The notes under the pieces: generated by a model
Told to the model about the DNA's origin: nothing
The model's database searches: none
The model's input: only the letters and a program-made list of their open reading frames with translations
From: Caballeronia turbans
Lineage (GTDB): Bacteria > Pseudomonadota > Gammaproteobacteria > Burkholderiales > Burkholderiaceae
NCBI GenBank assembly: GCA_001544655.2
Contig: FCOD02000042.1
Span: 1-43,373 of the forward strand
Reading direction: 5' to 3'
DNA: 43,373 nt
Position numbers and translations under genes: made by a program
Shown: piece after piece, positions 8,119-17,214 of the stretch
Layout of the letters: each line of letters starts with the position of its first letter
Numbering within the stretch: the stretch's first letter is position 1

Positions 8119-8132
8119 TGGAACCGGTTCCA
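8119..8132. promoter_or_regulatory. PtxS-type operator upstream of kguE
   Basis: TGGAACCGGTTCCA is a perfect 14-bp palindrome. The PtxS operator known from Pseudomonas is TGAAACCGGTTTCA, the same length and centre with one change per half. It lies 37-50 bp before the kguE start, where a bound repressor would cover the promoter. Confidence 0.8.
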
Positions 8133-8219
8133 TGATCGATTTTCAAAAAAGACGCCGTGGCGCCCTGTTGAGAACGAATGGTGCGTCAGACCGCCATCGA
8201 GGCGCCATAGTGGAAATCC

Positions 8220-9110
8220 CTAGCCGAGCAGACCCGGCTCGTCGCACAACTCCAGAAAACGCGCCGCGACGCGCGACGGCGTCGCCGCATGAGGCAGCAG
8301 AATGGAAAAGCGGCGCGTGAGCGGCTTCAGTGCGATGCGCACGCGCCGCAGCGCACTGTCTTCGTGACGGATCGACATCGCCGACACAAAACCGATGCCC
8401 ATGCCCGCGCGCACCGCCTCTTTCACGCCCTCGACGCCGGCGATTTCCAGCGCGACGCGCATCGGCGCATCGCAGTCCGCGAACGCGCGCTCGATAACCT
8501 GCCTCACGCCCGAGCCTGGCTCGCGCAGCACGAGCGGGTGCTCGCCGAGTTCATCGAGCGTGACGGACTCGCGCCCGTCGGCAAGCGAATGGCCGTTGGG
8601 CAGAATCGCGACGATCTCGTCCTCGCGCCACGACGTGACCGTCGTGCCGAGCGGCAGATCGCTTCCGGGCGAGCCTTCGACCAGCGCGATATCGAGCGAA
8701 CCGAGGGCTGCGACGATATCCGCCGTATTGCCGTCGATGGTCGTCACGACGACGTCCGGATAGCGCTTGTGAAACGCCGCGATCAGGTACGGCAGCAAAT
8801 AGCTCGCGGGCGTCGTGCTCGCGCCGATGCGCAGCGTGCCGCGCTCCAGCCCGCGCAACGCGTCCCGCAGCGCGTGCGCCGCCCGGAACGTCTCGCGCAG
8901 GCGCTCCGCGTGGCCGAGCAACTGTTCACCGGCGGCGGTCAGGCGCACACCGCGACCGTCGCGCTGATACAGCGGCTCGCCGAACTCCTCCTGCAGAAGC
9001 CGCAGTTGGCCGGACACGGCCGGCTGCGACAGATGCAGCGCCACCGCCGCACGGCTGATATTGCCGTGCTCCGCGACCGTCGCGAAGGTTATCAGTTGTT
9101 CCGGGGTCAT
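8220..9110 (-). CDS. LysR-family regulator, YeiE-like
   Basis: 296 residues. N-terminal winged helix (LITFATVAEHGNISRAAVALHLSQPAVSGQLRLLQEEFG) and a C-terminal effector domain beginning about residue 90 (LRIGASTTPASYLLPYLIAAF), in the CysB/CbbR/YeiE style. It is transcribed away from yeiH, the arrangement of yeiE-yeiH in enterobacteria, and an LTTR-type box (TATC-N9-GATA, 9121-9137) lies between them. It probably controls yeiH and perhaps soeABC in response to a sulfur oxyanion; the effector is inferred from neighbours only. It ends head-on against the kgu promoter region. Confidence 0.8.
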   Translation of the reverse strand: MTPEQLITFATVAEHGNISRAAVALHLSQPAVSGQLRLLQEEFGEPLYQRDGRGVRLTAAGEQLLGHAERLRETFRAAHALRDALRGLERGTLRIGASTTPASYLLPYLIAAFHKRYPDVVVTTIDGNTADIVAALGSLDIALVEGSPGSDLPLGTTVTSWREDEIVAILPNGHSLADGRESVTLDELGEHPLVLREPGSGVRQVIERAFADCDAPMRVALEIAGVEGVKEAVRAGMGIGFVSAMSIRHEDSALRRVRIALKPLTRRFSILLPHAATPSRVAARFLELCDEPGLLG

Positions 9111-9120
9111 TTCTCATAAA

Positions 9121-9137
9121 TATCAGTTTGTCCGATA
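9121..9137. promoter_or_regulatory. LysR-type box between yeiE-like gene and yeiH
   Basis: TATC, nine bases, GATA: fits the ATC-N9-GAT / T-N11-A pattern of LysR regulators, 11 bp before the regulator start. A related sequence (TATCAGTTGTTCCG at 9090, versus TATCAGTTTGTCCG at 9121) repeats 31 bp away, about three helical turns. Confidence 0.5.
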
Positions 9138-9213
9138 CTTCACATTCTAAATCACGATTTTTCATATTGATATATCGGGAATAGGATTAGCCCATCGATT
9201 CCACCAATCTCAA

Positions 9214-10299
9214 ATGGGTTCATCCATGTACACGGTTCAGTCCGCACACCATCTTGCGCCGGCCGCCTCCTCCACGCGCGGGCAACTCAACGGCATCCTG
9301 TTCGTCGCGTTGTTCGCCGCAGCCGTCACGCGTCTCGCCAGCATCCCCGCCATCGCCGGGCTCGGGATCAGTCCGTTGATCGTCGGCATCGTTGCGGGCG
9401 CGGTCTACGGCAACGCATTGCGCCACGGCATGCCCGATAGCTGGGCGGCGGGCGTCAACTTCTCCGCGCGCAAGCTGCTGCGGATCGCGGTCGCGTTTTT
9501 CGGGCTGCGCGTGAGTCTCCAGGAGATCGCGCAAGTCGGCGTGTCGGGCTTCACGGTGTCGGTGCTGGTCGTCGTGAGCACGCTCGTGATCGGGACGTGG
9601 GCCGGCATGAAGCTGATGAAGCTCGACCGCGACACGGCGCTCCTCACGGCAGCCGGCAGCGCGATTTGCGGCGCAGCGGCTGTGCTCGCGTTCGAATCGA
9701 CCTTGCAATCGAAGCCGCACAAGAGCGCAATGGCCGTCGGCAGTGTCGTGCTGTTCGGCACGCTCTCGATGTTTCTCTATCCGCTCGCGCTCAACGCCGG
9801 CTGGCTGCATCTCGACACGCTCGGCGCGGGCCTCTTCTTCGGCGGCACGATCCACGAAGTGGCGCAGGTCGTCGGCGCGGCGAGCAACGTGAGCCCGGAA
9901 GCGACGCACATCGCGACCATCGTGAAGATGACGCGCGTGATGCTGCTGGTTCCCGTGCTGCTCGTGATCGGCTTCTGGATCAGCCGCTCGCGTGCCGCAT
10001 CGGCGGATGGTTCGGCGCAGGGCAAAGGCAAGATTGCGGTGCCCTGGTTCGCGCTCGGCTTTCTCGTGCTCGTCGTCGTGAATTCGCTGCACGTACTGCC
10101 CGATGCCGCGACGAGCACGATCAACACGCTCGACACCTTCGCCCTCACGATGGCCATGACCGCGCTCGGCATGGAGACGCGCATCGCGCAGATCCGCGAG
10201 GCGGGCCCGCGCGCCCTCGCCACCGGCGCGATCCTGTACGCGTGGCTCGTCGGCGGTGGCCTTGCGATCACGCTCGGGGTCGAACGTCTGTTCGGCTGA
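9214..10299 (+). CDS. yeiH: YeiH-family putative sulfate/sulfite exporter
   Basis: 361 residues, about ten membrane segments, of the YeiH/UPF0324 family. Visible family features include GISPLIVGIVAGAVYGN, FFGLRVSLQEI, the TAAGSAICGAAAVLAFE loop and GGTIHEVAQVVGAAS. The family is annotated as putative sulfate exporters; link with sulfite has been proposed. The divergent LysR gene and the sulfite-dehydrogenase-like genes 65 bp downstream support a role in moving a sulfur oxyanion out of the cell. Two in-frame ATGs (9214 and 9226) are possible; neither has a strong ribosome-binding site. Confidence 0.85.
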   Translation: MGSSMYTVQSAHHLAPAASSTRGQLNGILFVALFAAAVTRLASIPAIAGLGISPLIVGIVAGAVYGNALRHGMPDSWAAGVNFSARKLLRIAVAFFGLRVSLQEIAQVGVSGFTVSVLVVVSTLVIGTWAGMKLMKLDRDTALLTAAGSAICGAAAVLAFESTLQSKPHKSAMAVGSVVLFGTLSMFLYPLALNAGWLHLDTLGAGLFFGGTIHEVAQVVGAASNVSPEATHIATIVKMTRVMLLVPVLLVIGFWISRSRAASADGSAQGKGKIAVPWFALGFLVLVVVNSLHVLPDAATSTINTLDTFALTMAMTALGMETRIAQIREAGPRALATGAILYAWLVGGGLAITLGVERLFG

Positions 10300-10364
10300 G
10301 GGATGCACGGAAGTACCCATCGCGCGAGTGTCGGCTCGCGCGATAACGCTTTGACGGAGCACTC

Positions 10365-13295
10365 ATGGAACACGGCGCTCGCACCCAGAACGAGAAGCTC
10401 GATGTCAAGACCACGACGTGCTACATGTGCGCATGCCGCTGCGGCATCCGCGTGCATCTGCGCGACGGCGAAGTCCGGTACATCGACGGCAATCCGAACC
10501 ATCCGCTCAATCAAGGCGTGATCTGCGCCAAGGGCGCGTCGGGCATCATGAAGCAGTACTCGCCCGCGCGTCTCACGCAGCCGCTGATGCGAAAACCGGA
10601 CGCCCTGCGGGGCGAAGCGCAGTTCGAGCCGGTTTCATGGGAAGTCGCGCTCGACACGCTCGAAACGCGTCTCGCGCATCTGCGCGCCACCGATCCGAAG
10701 AAGTTCGCGCTCTTCACGGGCCGCGACCAGATGCAGGCCCTGACCGGCCTCTTCGCCAAGAACTTCGGCACGCCCAACTACGCGGCGCACGGCGGCTTCT
10801 GCTCGGCCAACATGGCGGCCGGCATGATCTACACGATCGGCGGCTCGTTCTGGGAATTCGGCGGCCCCGACCTCGATCGCGCGAAGCTCTTCTTCATGAT
10901 CGGCACCGCGGAAGATCATCATTCGAATCCGCTCAAGATCGCCATTTCGAAGTTCAAGCGCGCGGGCGGGCGCTTCATCGCGATCAATCCGGTTCGCACG
11001 GGCTATGCCGCCATCGCCGACGAATGGGTGCCGATCCGCCCCGGCACCGACGGCGCGCTCTTCATGGCGCTGATCCACGAACTGATCGCCGCCGACGCCT
11101 GGGATCACGAGTTCGTCACGCGCTACACGAACGCGGCGGAACTGCTCGACATGAACGAAGCGAGCGATACCTTCGGGCTTTTCGTGAAAGACGGCGAGAC
11201 GCCCGAGCGCAACGCGCTCTTTCCGCAAAATCATCTGTGGTGGGACAAGAAGACGAATCGCGCGGTCGCGCATCATGCCGATGACGCCGAACCCGCGCTC
11301 GAGGGCCGCTACACGCTCGACGACGGCACGCCCGTCACGCCCTCCTTCGCGCTGCTGCGCGAGCAGGTGGCGTCGTGCACGCCCGAGTGGGCCGCCGCCA
11401 TCACCGGCATTCCCGCCGCAACCATCAAACGTCTCGCCGCCGAAATGATCCAGACGGGCCGCGACCACAAGGTCACGCTGCCGATCGAATGGACCGACTG
11501 CTGGGGGAAAAAACACGACACCGTGACGGGCAATCCCGTCGCCTTTCACGCGATGCGCGGGCTCGCCGCCCATTCGAACGGCTTCCAGTCGATCCGTGCG
11601 CTCGCGGTGCTGATGTCGCTGCTCGGCACGATCGACCGTCCGGGCGGCTTCCGTCACAAGTCGCCTTTTCCGCGCGCGGTGCCGCCGTCCGCGAAACCGC
11701 CGAATCATCCCGATCAGGTCAAGCCGAACACGCCGCTTGCGAGCGGCCCGCTCGGATGGCCCGCCGCGCCCGAGGACCTCTTCATTCACGACGACGGCAC
11801 GCCCGTGCGCATCGACCGTGCGTTCTCCTGGGAGTATCCGCTCGCGGTGCACGGCGTGATGCACAGCGTCATCACGAACGCGTGGCGCGGCGATCCCTAC
11901 CCCATCGACACGTTGATGATATTCATGGCCAACATGGCGTGGAACTCGTCGATGAACACGATGGAAGTGCGCAAGATGCTCGCCGACAAGAACGACGACG
12001 GCGAATACAGGATTCCGTTCATCGTCGTGTGCGATGCGTTCCAGTCGGAGATGACCGCGTTCGCCGATCTCATCCTGCCCGACACGACCTACCTCGAACG
12101 CCACGACGCGATGTCGATGCTCGATCGCCCGATCTCCGAGTTCGACGGTCCCGTCGATTCGGTGCGCGTGCCGGTCGTGCCGCGCACGGGCGAATGCCGG
12201 CCGTTTCAGGAAGTGCTGGTCGAGCTCGGCGGCCGCCTCGGGCTGCCCGCGTTCACTACGCCGGAGGGCAAGCGCAAGTATCGCGACTATCCGGACTTCA
12301 TTGTCAATCATCAGACGTCGCCGGGATCGGGCGTCGGCTTTCTGATGGGCTGGCGTGGCAAGGACGGCCGCGATGCGCTCGTCGGCGAACCGAATCCGAA
12401 CCAGTGGGAAGAGTACGCGAGGCACGATTGCGTCTATCACTACACCTTGCCCGAGTCGCTGCAGTACATGCGCAATTGCAACGGGCCTTATCTGCAATTC
12501 GCCGTCGACAAGGGCTTTCGCAAATTCGGCGAGCCGATCCTGATCCAGCTCTACTCCGACGTGATGCAGAAGTTCCGCCTCGCCGCGCGAGGACGCACGA
12601 AAGGCAGGCAGCCGCCCGAGCATCTGCGCGCGCGCATCGAGCAGTATTTCGATCCGCTGCCGTTCTGGTACGCGCCGCTCGAACTCGACACGACCAATCT
12701 CGACCGATATCCGCTCGCGGCCGTCACGCAGCGCCCGATGGCGATGTATCACTCGTGGGATTCGCAAAACGCGTGGCTGCGGCAGATTCACGGCGAGAAC
12801 CTGCTGTACATGAATCCGCGCATGGCGAAGGCGAACGGCATCGAGGACGGCGGCTGGATCTATGTCGAATCGCAATGGGGCAAGGTGCGCTGCATGGCGC
12901 GCTATAGCGAGGCGGTCGAACCGGGCACGGTGTGGACATGGAACGCGATCGGCAAGGCGTCGGGCGCGTGGAGCCTCGGCCCAGATGCCAACGAATCGCA
13001 GCGCGGCTTCCTGCTCAATCACCTCATCACCGACGAGCTTCCGGCGTCCGGGACCGAAGGCATGCGCTTCTCCAACTCGGACCCGATCACGGGACAGGCG
13101 GCATGGTACGACGTGCGCGTGCGCGTCTATCCCGCCGAAGCGGATGCCAGCCACACGCTGCCGCAATTCGCGCCGATGCGCCCCTCGCCCGGCATGCCGG
13201 GTCCGATCCAGCGCGTCGTGCAGACCTACTTCGCCGGGCGCGGCGAGTTCGCGGCGCGTTTGCGCAATGTCATCAAGCGAAACCCGGGTAACTGA
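10365..13295 (+). CDS. soeA: Molybdopterin subunit of a CISM oxidoreductase, probable sulfite dehydrogenase SoeA
   Basis: 976 residues. An N-terminal [4Fe-4S] site is formed by C19, C22, C26 and C54 (CX2CX3C...C). A molybdo-bis-MGD domain follows, with C146 in AHGGFCSANMAAG a candidate Mo ligand, and a C-terminal dinucleotide-binding domain (from about residue 790). There is no twin-arginine signal, so the subunit stays in the cytoplasm, as SoeA does, unlike periplasmic thiosulfate or polysulfide reductases. SoeABC oxidises sulfite to sulfate and passes electrons to quinone. Start has GGAG upstream. First gene of soeABC, 65 bp after yeiH. A different CISM substrate cannot be excluded from sequence alone. 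Confidence 0.8.
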   Translation: MEHGARTQNEKLDVKTTTCYMCACRCGIRVHLRDGEVRYIDGNPNHPLNQGVICAKGASGIMKQYSPARLTQPLMRKPDALRGEAQFEPVSWEVALDTLETRLAHLRATDPKKFALFTGRDQMQALTGLFAKNFGTPNYAAHGGFCSANMAAGMIYTIGGSFWEFGGPDLDRAKLFFMIGTAEDHHSNPLKIAISKFKRAGGRFIAINPVRTGYAAIADEWVPIRPGTDGALFMALIHELIAADAWDHEFVTRYTNAAELLDMNEASDTFGLFVKDGETPERNALFPQNHLWWDKKTNRAVAHHADDAEPALEGRYTLDDGTPVTPSFALLREQVASCTPEWAAAITGIPAATIKRLAAEMIQTGRDHKVTLPIEWTDCWGKKHDTVTGNPVAFHAMRGLAAHSNGFQSIRALAVLMSLLGTIDRPGGFRHKSPFPRAVPPSAKPPNHPDQVKPNTPLASGPLGWPAAPEDLFIHDDGTPVRIDRAFSWEYPLAVHGVMHSVITNAWRGDPYPIDTLMIFMANMAWNSSMNTMEVRKMLADKNDDGEYRIPFIVVCDAFQSEMTAFADLILPDTTYLERHDAMSMLDRPISEFDGPVDSVRVPVVPRTGECRPFQEVLVELGGRLGLPAFTTPEGKRKYRDYPDFIVNHQTSPGSGVGFLMGWRGKDGRDALVGEPNPNQWEEYARHDCVYHYTLPESLQYMRNCNGPYLQFAVDKGFRKFGEPILIQLYSDVMQKFRLAARGRTKGRQPPEHLRARIEQYFDPLPFWYAPLELDTTNLDRYPLAAVTQRPMAMYHSWDSQNAWLRQIHGENLLYMNPRMAKANGIEDGGWIYVESQWGKVRCMARYSEAVEPGTVWTWNAIGKASGAWSLGPDANESQRGFLLNHLITDELPASGTEGMRFSNSDPITGQAAWYDVRVRVYPAEADASHTLPQFAPMRPSPGMPGPIQRVVQTYFAGRGEFAARLRNVIKRNPGN

Positions 13296-13306
13296 AGGAG
13301 ACCATC

Positions 13307-14026
13307 ATGACCCAAATGGCCCTCGTGATCGACCTGAACGTGTGCGTCGGATGTCACGCGTGCGTGACGAGCTGCAAGGAGTGGAACACGTCCGGCGAAG
13401 CGGGCAGTCTCGCGGATCAGCGCCCCTATGACGCCGATCCGTCCGGCACTTTCTTCAACCGCGTGCAGACCTATGAAGCCGGTGAGTTTCCGCTCGCCGA
13501 CACCATCCACTTTCCAAAGTCCTGCCTGCACTGCGAGGACCCGCCGTGCGTGCCTGTCTGTCCGACCGGCGCGAGCTACAAGCGCAAGGGAGACGGGCTC
13601 GTGCTCGTGGACTTCGACAAGTGCATCGGCTGCAAGTACTGCGCGTGGGCGTGTCCGTACGGCGCGCGCGAGCTCGACGAAGAGCGCAAGGAAATGACGA
13701 AGTGCACGCTGTGCGCCGATCGCATCTACAACGAGGCGCTGCCCGAGCGCGATCGCAAACCCGCATGCGTGCTCGCCTGTCCGACGTCGGCGCGGCTCTT
13801 CGGCGATATCCACGATCCGGAGTCGGTGGTCTCGAAGGCGATCGAGGAACGCGGCGGCTATCAGTTGATGCCGGAATGGGAGACCAAGCCCGCGAATCAT
13901 TATTTGCCGCGGCGCCCGGTGAATGCGTGCGGCAGCGGCGGCTCGTGCGGTTGTCATTCCGGCGACGACGCCTCGCTCGAAGCGCACGGCGACCTGAATC
14001 TCGCGGCGATGGCCGCGCGCGTCTGA
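13307..14026 (+). CDS. soeB: Four-cluster ferredoxin subunit, SoeB type
   Basis: 239 residues carrying four [4Fe-4S] sites. The first Cys set is C13, C16, C19, C23; others are in CLHCEDPPCVPVCPTG, CIGCKYCAWACPYG and CTLCADR...CVLACPTSA. This is the DmsB/PsrB/NrfC layout of the electron-transfer subunit that links the molybdenum subunit to the membrane anchor. No signal peptide. A good GGAG sits before the ATG, 11 bp after soeA. Odd feature: a tail NACGSGGSCGCHSGDD at about 205-220 adds three cysteines and a histidine outside the clusters. Confidence 0.85.
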   Translation: MTQMALVIDLNVCVGCHACVTSCKEWNTSGEAGSLADQRPYDADPSGTFFNRVQTYEAGEFPLADTIHFPKSCLHCEDPPCVPVCPTGASYKRKGDGLVLVDFDKCIGCKYCAWACPYGARELDEERKEMTKCTLCADRIYNEALPERDRKPACVLACPTSARLFGDIHDPESVVSKAIEERGGYQLMPEWETKPANHYLPRRPVNACGSGGSCGCHSGDDASLEAHGDLNLAAMAARV

Positions 14027-14044
14027 CTTCATCGGAGCTCGAAC

Positions 14045-14983
14045 ATGAAACCCGCGTTTTCCGTCGTGTTTCTCACGACATTGAGCGGCGCCGCGCAAGG
14101 CTTGCTGATCGCGCTCGTCGGCGTCGAAATTTTCGCGAAGCTCGGTCTGACCGGGTTGCCTGCGCAGACGTTCTTCGTCATCGGCGCGGCGTTGTCGGTC
14201 GTGCTCGGCGGGCTCGGGCTGATCGCTTCGTTCTTTCATCTCGGGCATCCGGAGCGCGCCTGGCGTGCGATCGCGATGTGGCGCACGTCATGGCTCTCGC
14301 GCGAATGCCTCTGCCTGCCCGCGTTTCTCGCGTGCGACGCGTTGTACGGCATCGCGCATTGGCTGGGCACGCCGGGCGCGCTCGTCATCGGCGTGATCGG
14401 CGTGATTGCGTCGGCGGCGCTCTTCGTCTGCACCGCGATGATCTACGCGTGCCTGCGCTTCCTGCAGGAATGGGCTACGCCGCTCACGATGGTCAACTTC
14501 GTGCTGCTCGGCTGCGCGTCCGGCTTCACGCTTGCGACGGCCTGCGCCGCGTGGCTCGCGCCGTCGCTCGCGGCGGGGCTTGCGGCTTGCGCCTGCACCC
14601 TGACGCTCGCAGGCTGCGCGACGCGCGTCGCCGCGTTGAAGCGCAATGCCCGCTTGCGGCCGAAGTCGACCGTGCAAAGCGCGACGGGCATCAAAGGACC
14701 GAACGTCGTGCAGAAATCACGCGGCTTCACGGCGGGCGCGTTCAATCTGCGCGAGTTCTTTCATGGACGATCGGCGCAAGCGATCGCGCGCATCAAGTGG
14801 ACGTTTCTCGTCGGCGCGTTCGGCGTGCCGTTCGTGCTGATGCTGCTCGGGATCAGCGCGCAGTCCGTGGCGCTGTTCTGCCTCGCGTCGGTCACGCAGT
14901 ATCTGGGACTCGTCGCCGAGCGATGGTTCTTCTTTGCCGAAGCGCGGCATCCGCAGAACATCTACTACGCGCGCGCTTCGTGA
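14045..14983 (+). CDS. soeC: DmsC/SoeC-type membrane anchor subunit
   Basis: 312 residues with about eight membrane segments, beginning MKPAFSVVFLTTLSGAAQGLLIAL. Matches the DmsC-like anchor family: FFHLGHPERAWRAIAMWRTSWLSRE early in the protein is a typical conserved loop. It carries quinone chemistry and anchors SoeAB to the inner face of the membrane. CGGAG lies before the ATG, 18 bp after soeB. The operon ends at a 22-bp palindrome at 14995-15016. Confidence 0.85.
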   Translation: MKPAFSVVFLTTLSGAAQGLLIALVGVEIFAKLGLTGLPAQTFFVIGAALSVVLGGLGLIASFFHLGHPERAWRAIAMWRTSWLSRECLCLPAFLACDALYGIAHWLGTPGALVIGVIGVIASAALFVCTAMIYACLRFLQEWATPLTMVNFVLLGCASGFTLATACAAWLAPSLAAGLAACACTLTLAGCATRVAALKRNARLRPKSTVQSATGIKGPNVVQKSRGFTAGAFNLREFFHGRSAQAIARIKWTFLVGAFGVPFVLMLLGISAQSVALFCLASVTQYLGLVAERWFFFAEARHPQNIYYARAS

Positions 14984-14994
14984 TTGGCGGGAAG

Positions 14995-15016
14995 ACGCGT
15001 GCCGTACGGCACGCGT
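14995..15016. terminator. Perfect 22-bp palindrome between convergent genes
   Basis: ACGCGTGCCGT followed directly by its complement ACGGCACGCGT, placed between the stops of soeC and the convergent PLP-enzyme gene. Probably a bidirectional terminator or transcript-end hairpin, though only a short pyrimidine tail (TTCCTT) follows. Confidence 0.6.
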
Positions 15017-15022
15017 TCCTTG

Positions 15023-16264
15023 CTACACCGCGAGCTTGAGCGCCTGATCGAAATCGGCGATGAGATCGTCGGTATCTTCGATACCTGCGGACAAACGCAG
15101 CATGCCGTCCGAAATGCCCATCGACTTGCGCACTTCCGGGCCGGCTTCGAAGAAGATCGTCGGCGCGACCGGAATGATCAGCGTGCGCGTGTCGCCGAGG
15201 CCCGTCGCCTTGACCGGCAATTGCAGCGCGTTGACGACTTCGATCATGCGATCCGCGTGGCGCAATTCGAACGACAGCAGCCACGACGCGCCCTTGAACA
15301 GCGACTGCGCGATCTCGTATTGCGGATGACTCTTCAGCCCCGGATAGAACACCCGCCCGATAGCCTCGTGCTGCTCGAGAAATTGCGCGAGCGCGAGCGC
15401 GTTCTCGCTGCACTTCGCGACGCGCAGCGCGAGCGTTTCCGCGCCCATTGCGATCGAATGCGCCTGCTCCGACGACAGCGACCCGCCCATGTCGCGCAGC
15501 CCCTTTTTGCGAATCTGCAGGAGCCCTTGCTCCTTCGGCGGCGAGCGGCGGTAGTCATCGGCGATGTTCGGGTACGCGCTCCAGTCGAAGAGGCCCGTGT
15601 CCGTCACTGCGCCCCCGAGCGCCGCGCCATGTCCGGCAATGGTCTTCGTCAACGAATTGACGACGAGGCTCGCGCCGACCGCCTTCGGCCGGAACAGCGC
15701 GGGCGATGTGATCGTATTGTCGACGACATACGCGAGACCGCGATCGCGGCACAACGCGCCGATGCCGGCGAGGTCGGGAATCTGCGTGCCCGGATTCGCG
15801 ATGGTCTCGACGAACACCATGCGCGTGTTCGGCCGGATCGCGTCCGCGACGTTCGCGGCCGATGCCGAATCGACCATCGTCACGTCGATACCGAGCGTTC
15901 TCAAAGTGCCGAAAAGGCTGTTGGTGTTGCCGAACACGTAGCGGCTCGACACGACATGATCGCCCGCGCGCAGCAAGGTGAGGAACACCGCCGTCAGCGC
16001 CGCCATGCCGGTGCTGAAGCAGATCGACCCGACGCCTTCTTCGAGGCTCGTGATCTTGCGCTCGAGCGCCGCGGTCGTCGGCGTGCCCTGACGCGCGTAA
16101 TTGAAGCCGCCTTTTTTCGTGCCCTGAAAGACGCCGATCAGATCCTCCACGCGCTCGAATCCGTACTGGACCGATGTGTGGATCGGCTGCCGCACGCCGC
16201 CATGCTCGACGCCCACGCTTCTGTCGCCGTGAACGATGCCAGTGGTAAAGCCTTGCTTGTCCAT
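15023..16264 (-). CDS. Cystathionine gamma-synthase family PLP enzyme
   Basis: 413 residues of the Cys/Met-metabolism PLP family: Y56-A-R near the active site (YARQGTP), D182 in VDNT that contacts the pyridine nitrogen, and the PLP lysine K207 in NSLTKTIAGHG. It acts in the cytoplasm in the transfer of sulfur between cysteine and homocysteine or in making homocysteine or cystathionine; gamma-synthase, gamma-lyase and sulfhydrylase members cannot be told apart by eye. GGAGAAGG precedes the ATG at 16264. Convergent with soeC and divergent from the glutathione transferase gene. A sulfur-metabolism gene beside soeABC may be more than chance, but nothing ties their regulation. Confidence 0.8.
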   Translation of the reverse strand: MDKQGFTTGIVHGDRSVGVEHGGVRQPIHTSVQYGFERVEDLIGVFQGTKKGGFNYARQGTPTTAALERKITSLEEGVGSICFSTGMAALTAVFLTLLRAGDHVVSSRYVFGNTNSLFGTLRTLGIDVTMVDSASAANVADAIRPNTRMVFVETIANPGTQIPDLAGIGALCRDRGLAYVVDNTITSPALFRPKAVGASLVVNSLTKTIAGHGAALGGAVTDTGLFDWSAYPNIADDYRRSPPKEQGLLQIRKKGLRDMGGSLSSEQAHSIAMGAETLALRVAKCSENALALAQFLEQHEAIGRVFYPGLKSHPQYEIAQSLFKGASWLLSFELRHADRMIEVVNALQLPVKATGLGDTRTLIIPVAPTIFFEAGPEVRKSMGISDGMLRLSAGIEDTDDLIADFDQALKLAV

Positions 16265-16454
16265 CCCTTCTCCGCTGCGTCGAAAACACAAAACATCAAT
16301 TTTGCACGATCTGGGCGGATTCATGGCGTCGCCGTCAAACAGGAACGCGTGTTGCTCGCCCGATTCTCCGTACGCGCGCTTCGTCGCACGTTGAAAACGC
16401 GCACACTCCACTGTCGCCGCAAACGCGGCACACCTTCCCGAGGAGCCTTTTCAC

Positions 16455-17189
16455 ATGGCTTACGAACTCCATTACTGGAACGGATTGCAGGGCCGCGGCG
16501 AGTTCGTCCGGCTCGCGCTGGAAGATGCCGGCGCGCCATACATCGACGTCGCGCGTGAATCGGGTAAGCGCGGCTACGGCATGGACGCGATGATGAAAGT
16601 CCTGAACAGCAAGACAGAGCCGCACATCCCCTTCGCCCCGCCGTTCCTGAAAGACGGCGAGCTGATCGTGCCGCACGTCGCGAACATTCTGCTCTATCTC
16701 GGACCGAAGCTCGGACTCGCGCCGAAGGACGAAGGCCTGCGCTACGTCGCGCATGGCCTGCAACTGACGATCGCCGATTTCGTCACCGAAGTGCACGACA
16801 CGCATCATCCGCTCGCGACCGATCTCTACTACGAGGATCAGATGGACGCGGCAAAGATCCGCACGCAGAATTTTCTCGACAAGCGCGTGCCGAAGTTCAT
16901 GAAGTACTTCGAGCGCGTGCTGAAGCAGAACCCGCACGGCGACACGCAGATGATCGGCGATGCGGCGACTTACGTGGATCTGTCGGTCTTCCAGATCGTC
17001 GACGGCCTGCACTACGCTTTCCCGCGCGCAATGAAGAAGTTCGGCGCACAGTATCCGCGCGTCGCGGCGATTCACGACGCGGTCCTGCAAAGGCCGAACA
17101 TCGCGGCTTACGTCGATTCCGAACGGCGTATCCCGTTCAACGAGTCGGGCATTTTCCGGCACTATCCCGAACTCGATCAGGACGCTTGA
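16455..17189 (+). CDS. Glutathione S-transferase
   Basis: 244 residues. N-terminal thioredoxin-like domain (YELHYWNGLQGRGEFVRLAL, with the N-terminal Tyr expected to activate glutathione; PPFLKDGELIVPHVANILLYL in the glutathione-binding part), then an all-helical C-terminal domain with the conserved Asp region GDAATYVDLSVFQ. A cytoplasmic detoxification or redox enzyme; substrate unknown. AGGAG precedes the start. 25 bp before the aldo/keto reductase gene, so the two form a likely stress/detoxification operon ending at the terminator at 18038. Confidence 0.85.
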   Translation: MAYELHYWNGLQGRGEFVRLALEDAGAPYIDVARESGKRGYGMDAMMKVLNSKTEPHIPFAPPFLKDGELIVPHVANILLYLGPKLGLAPKDEGLRYVAHGLQLTIADFVTEVHDTHHPLATDLYYEDQMDAAKIRTQNFLDKRVPKFMKYFERVLKQNPHGDTQMIGDAATYVDLSVFQIVDGLHYAFPRAMKKFGAQYPRVAAIHDAVLQRPNIAAYVDSERRIPFNESGIFRHYPELDQDA

Positions 17190-17214
17190 ACCCCAACGCA
17201 ACCCAGGAGCCAGC

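Noticed and set aside
10635-13166. Long open frame on the minus strand opposite soeA
   Set aside because: Antisense shadow of soeA in GC-rich codon bias; Arg/Ala/His-rich, no domain.
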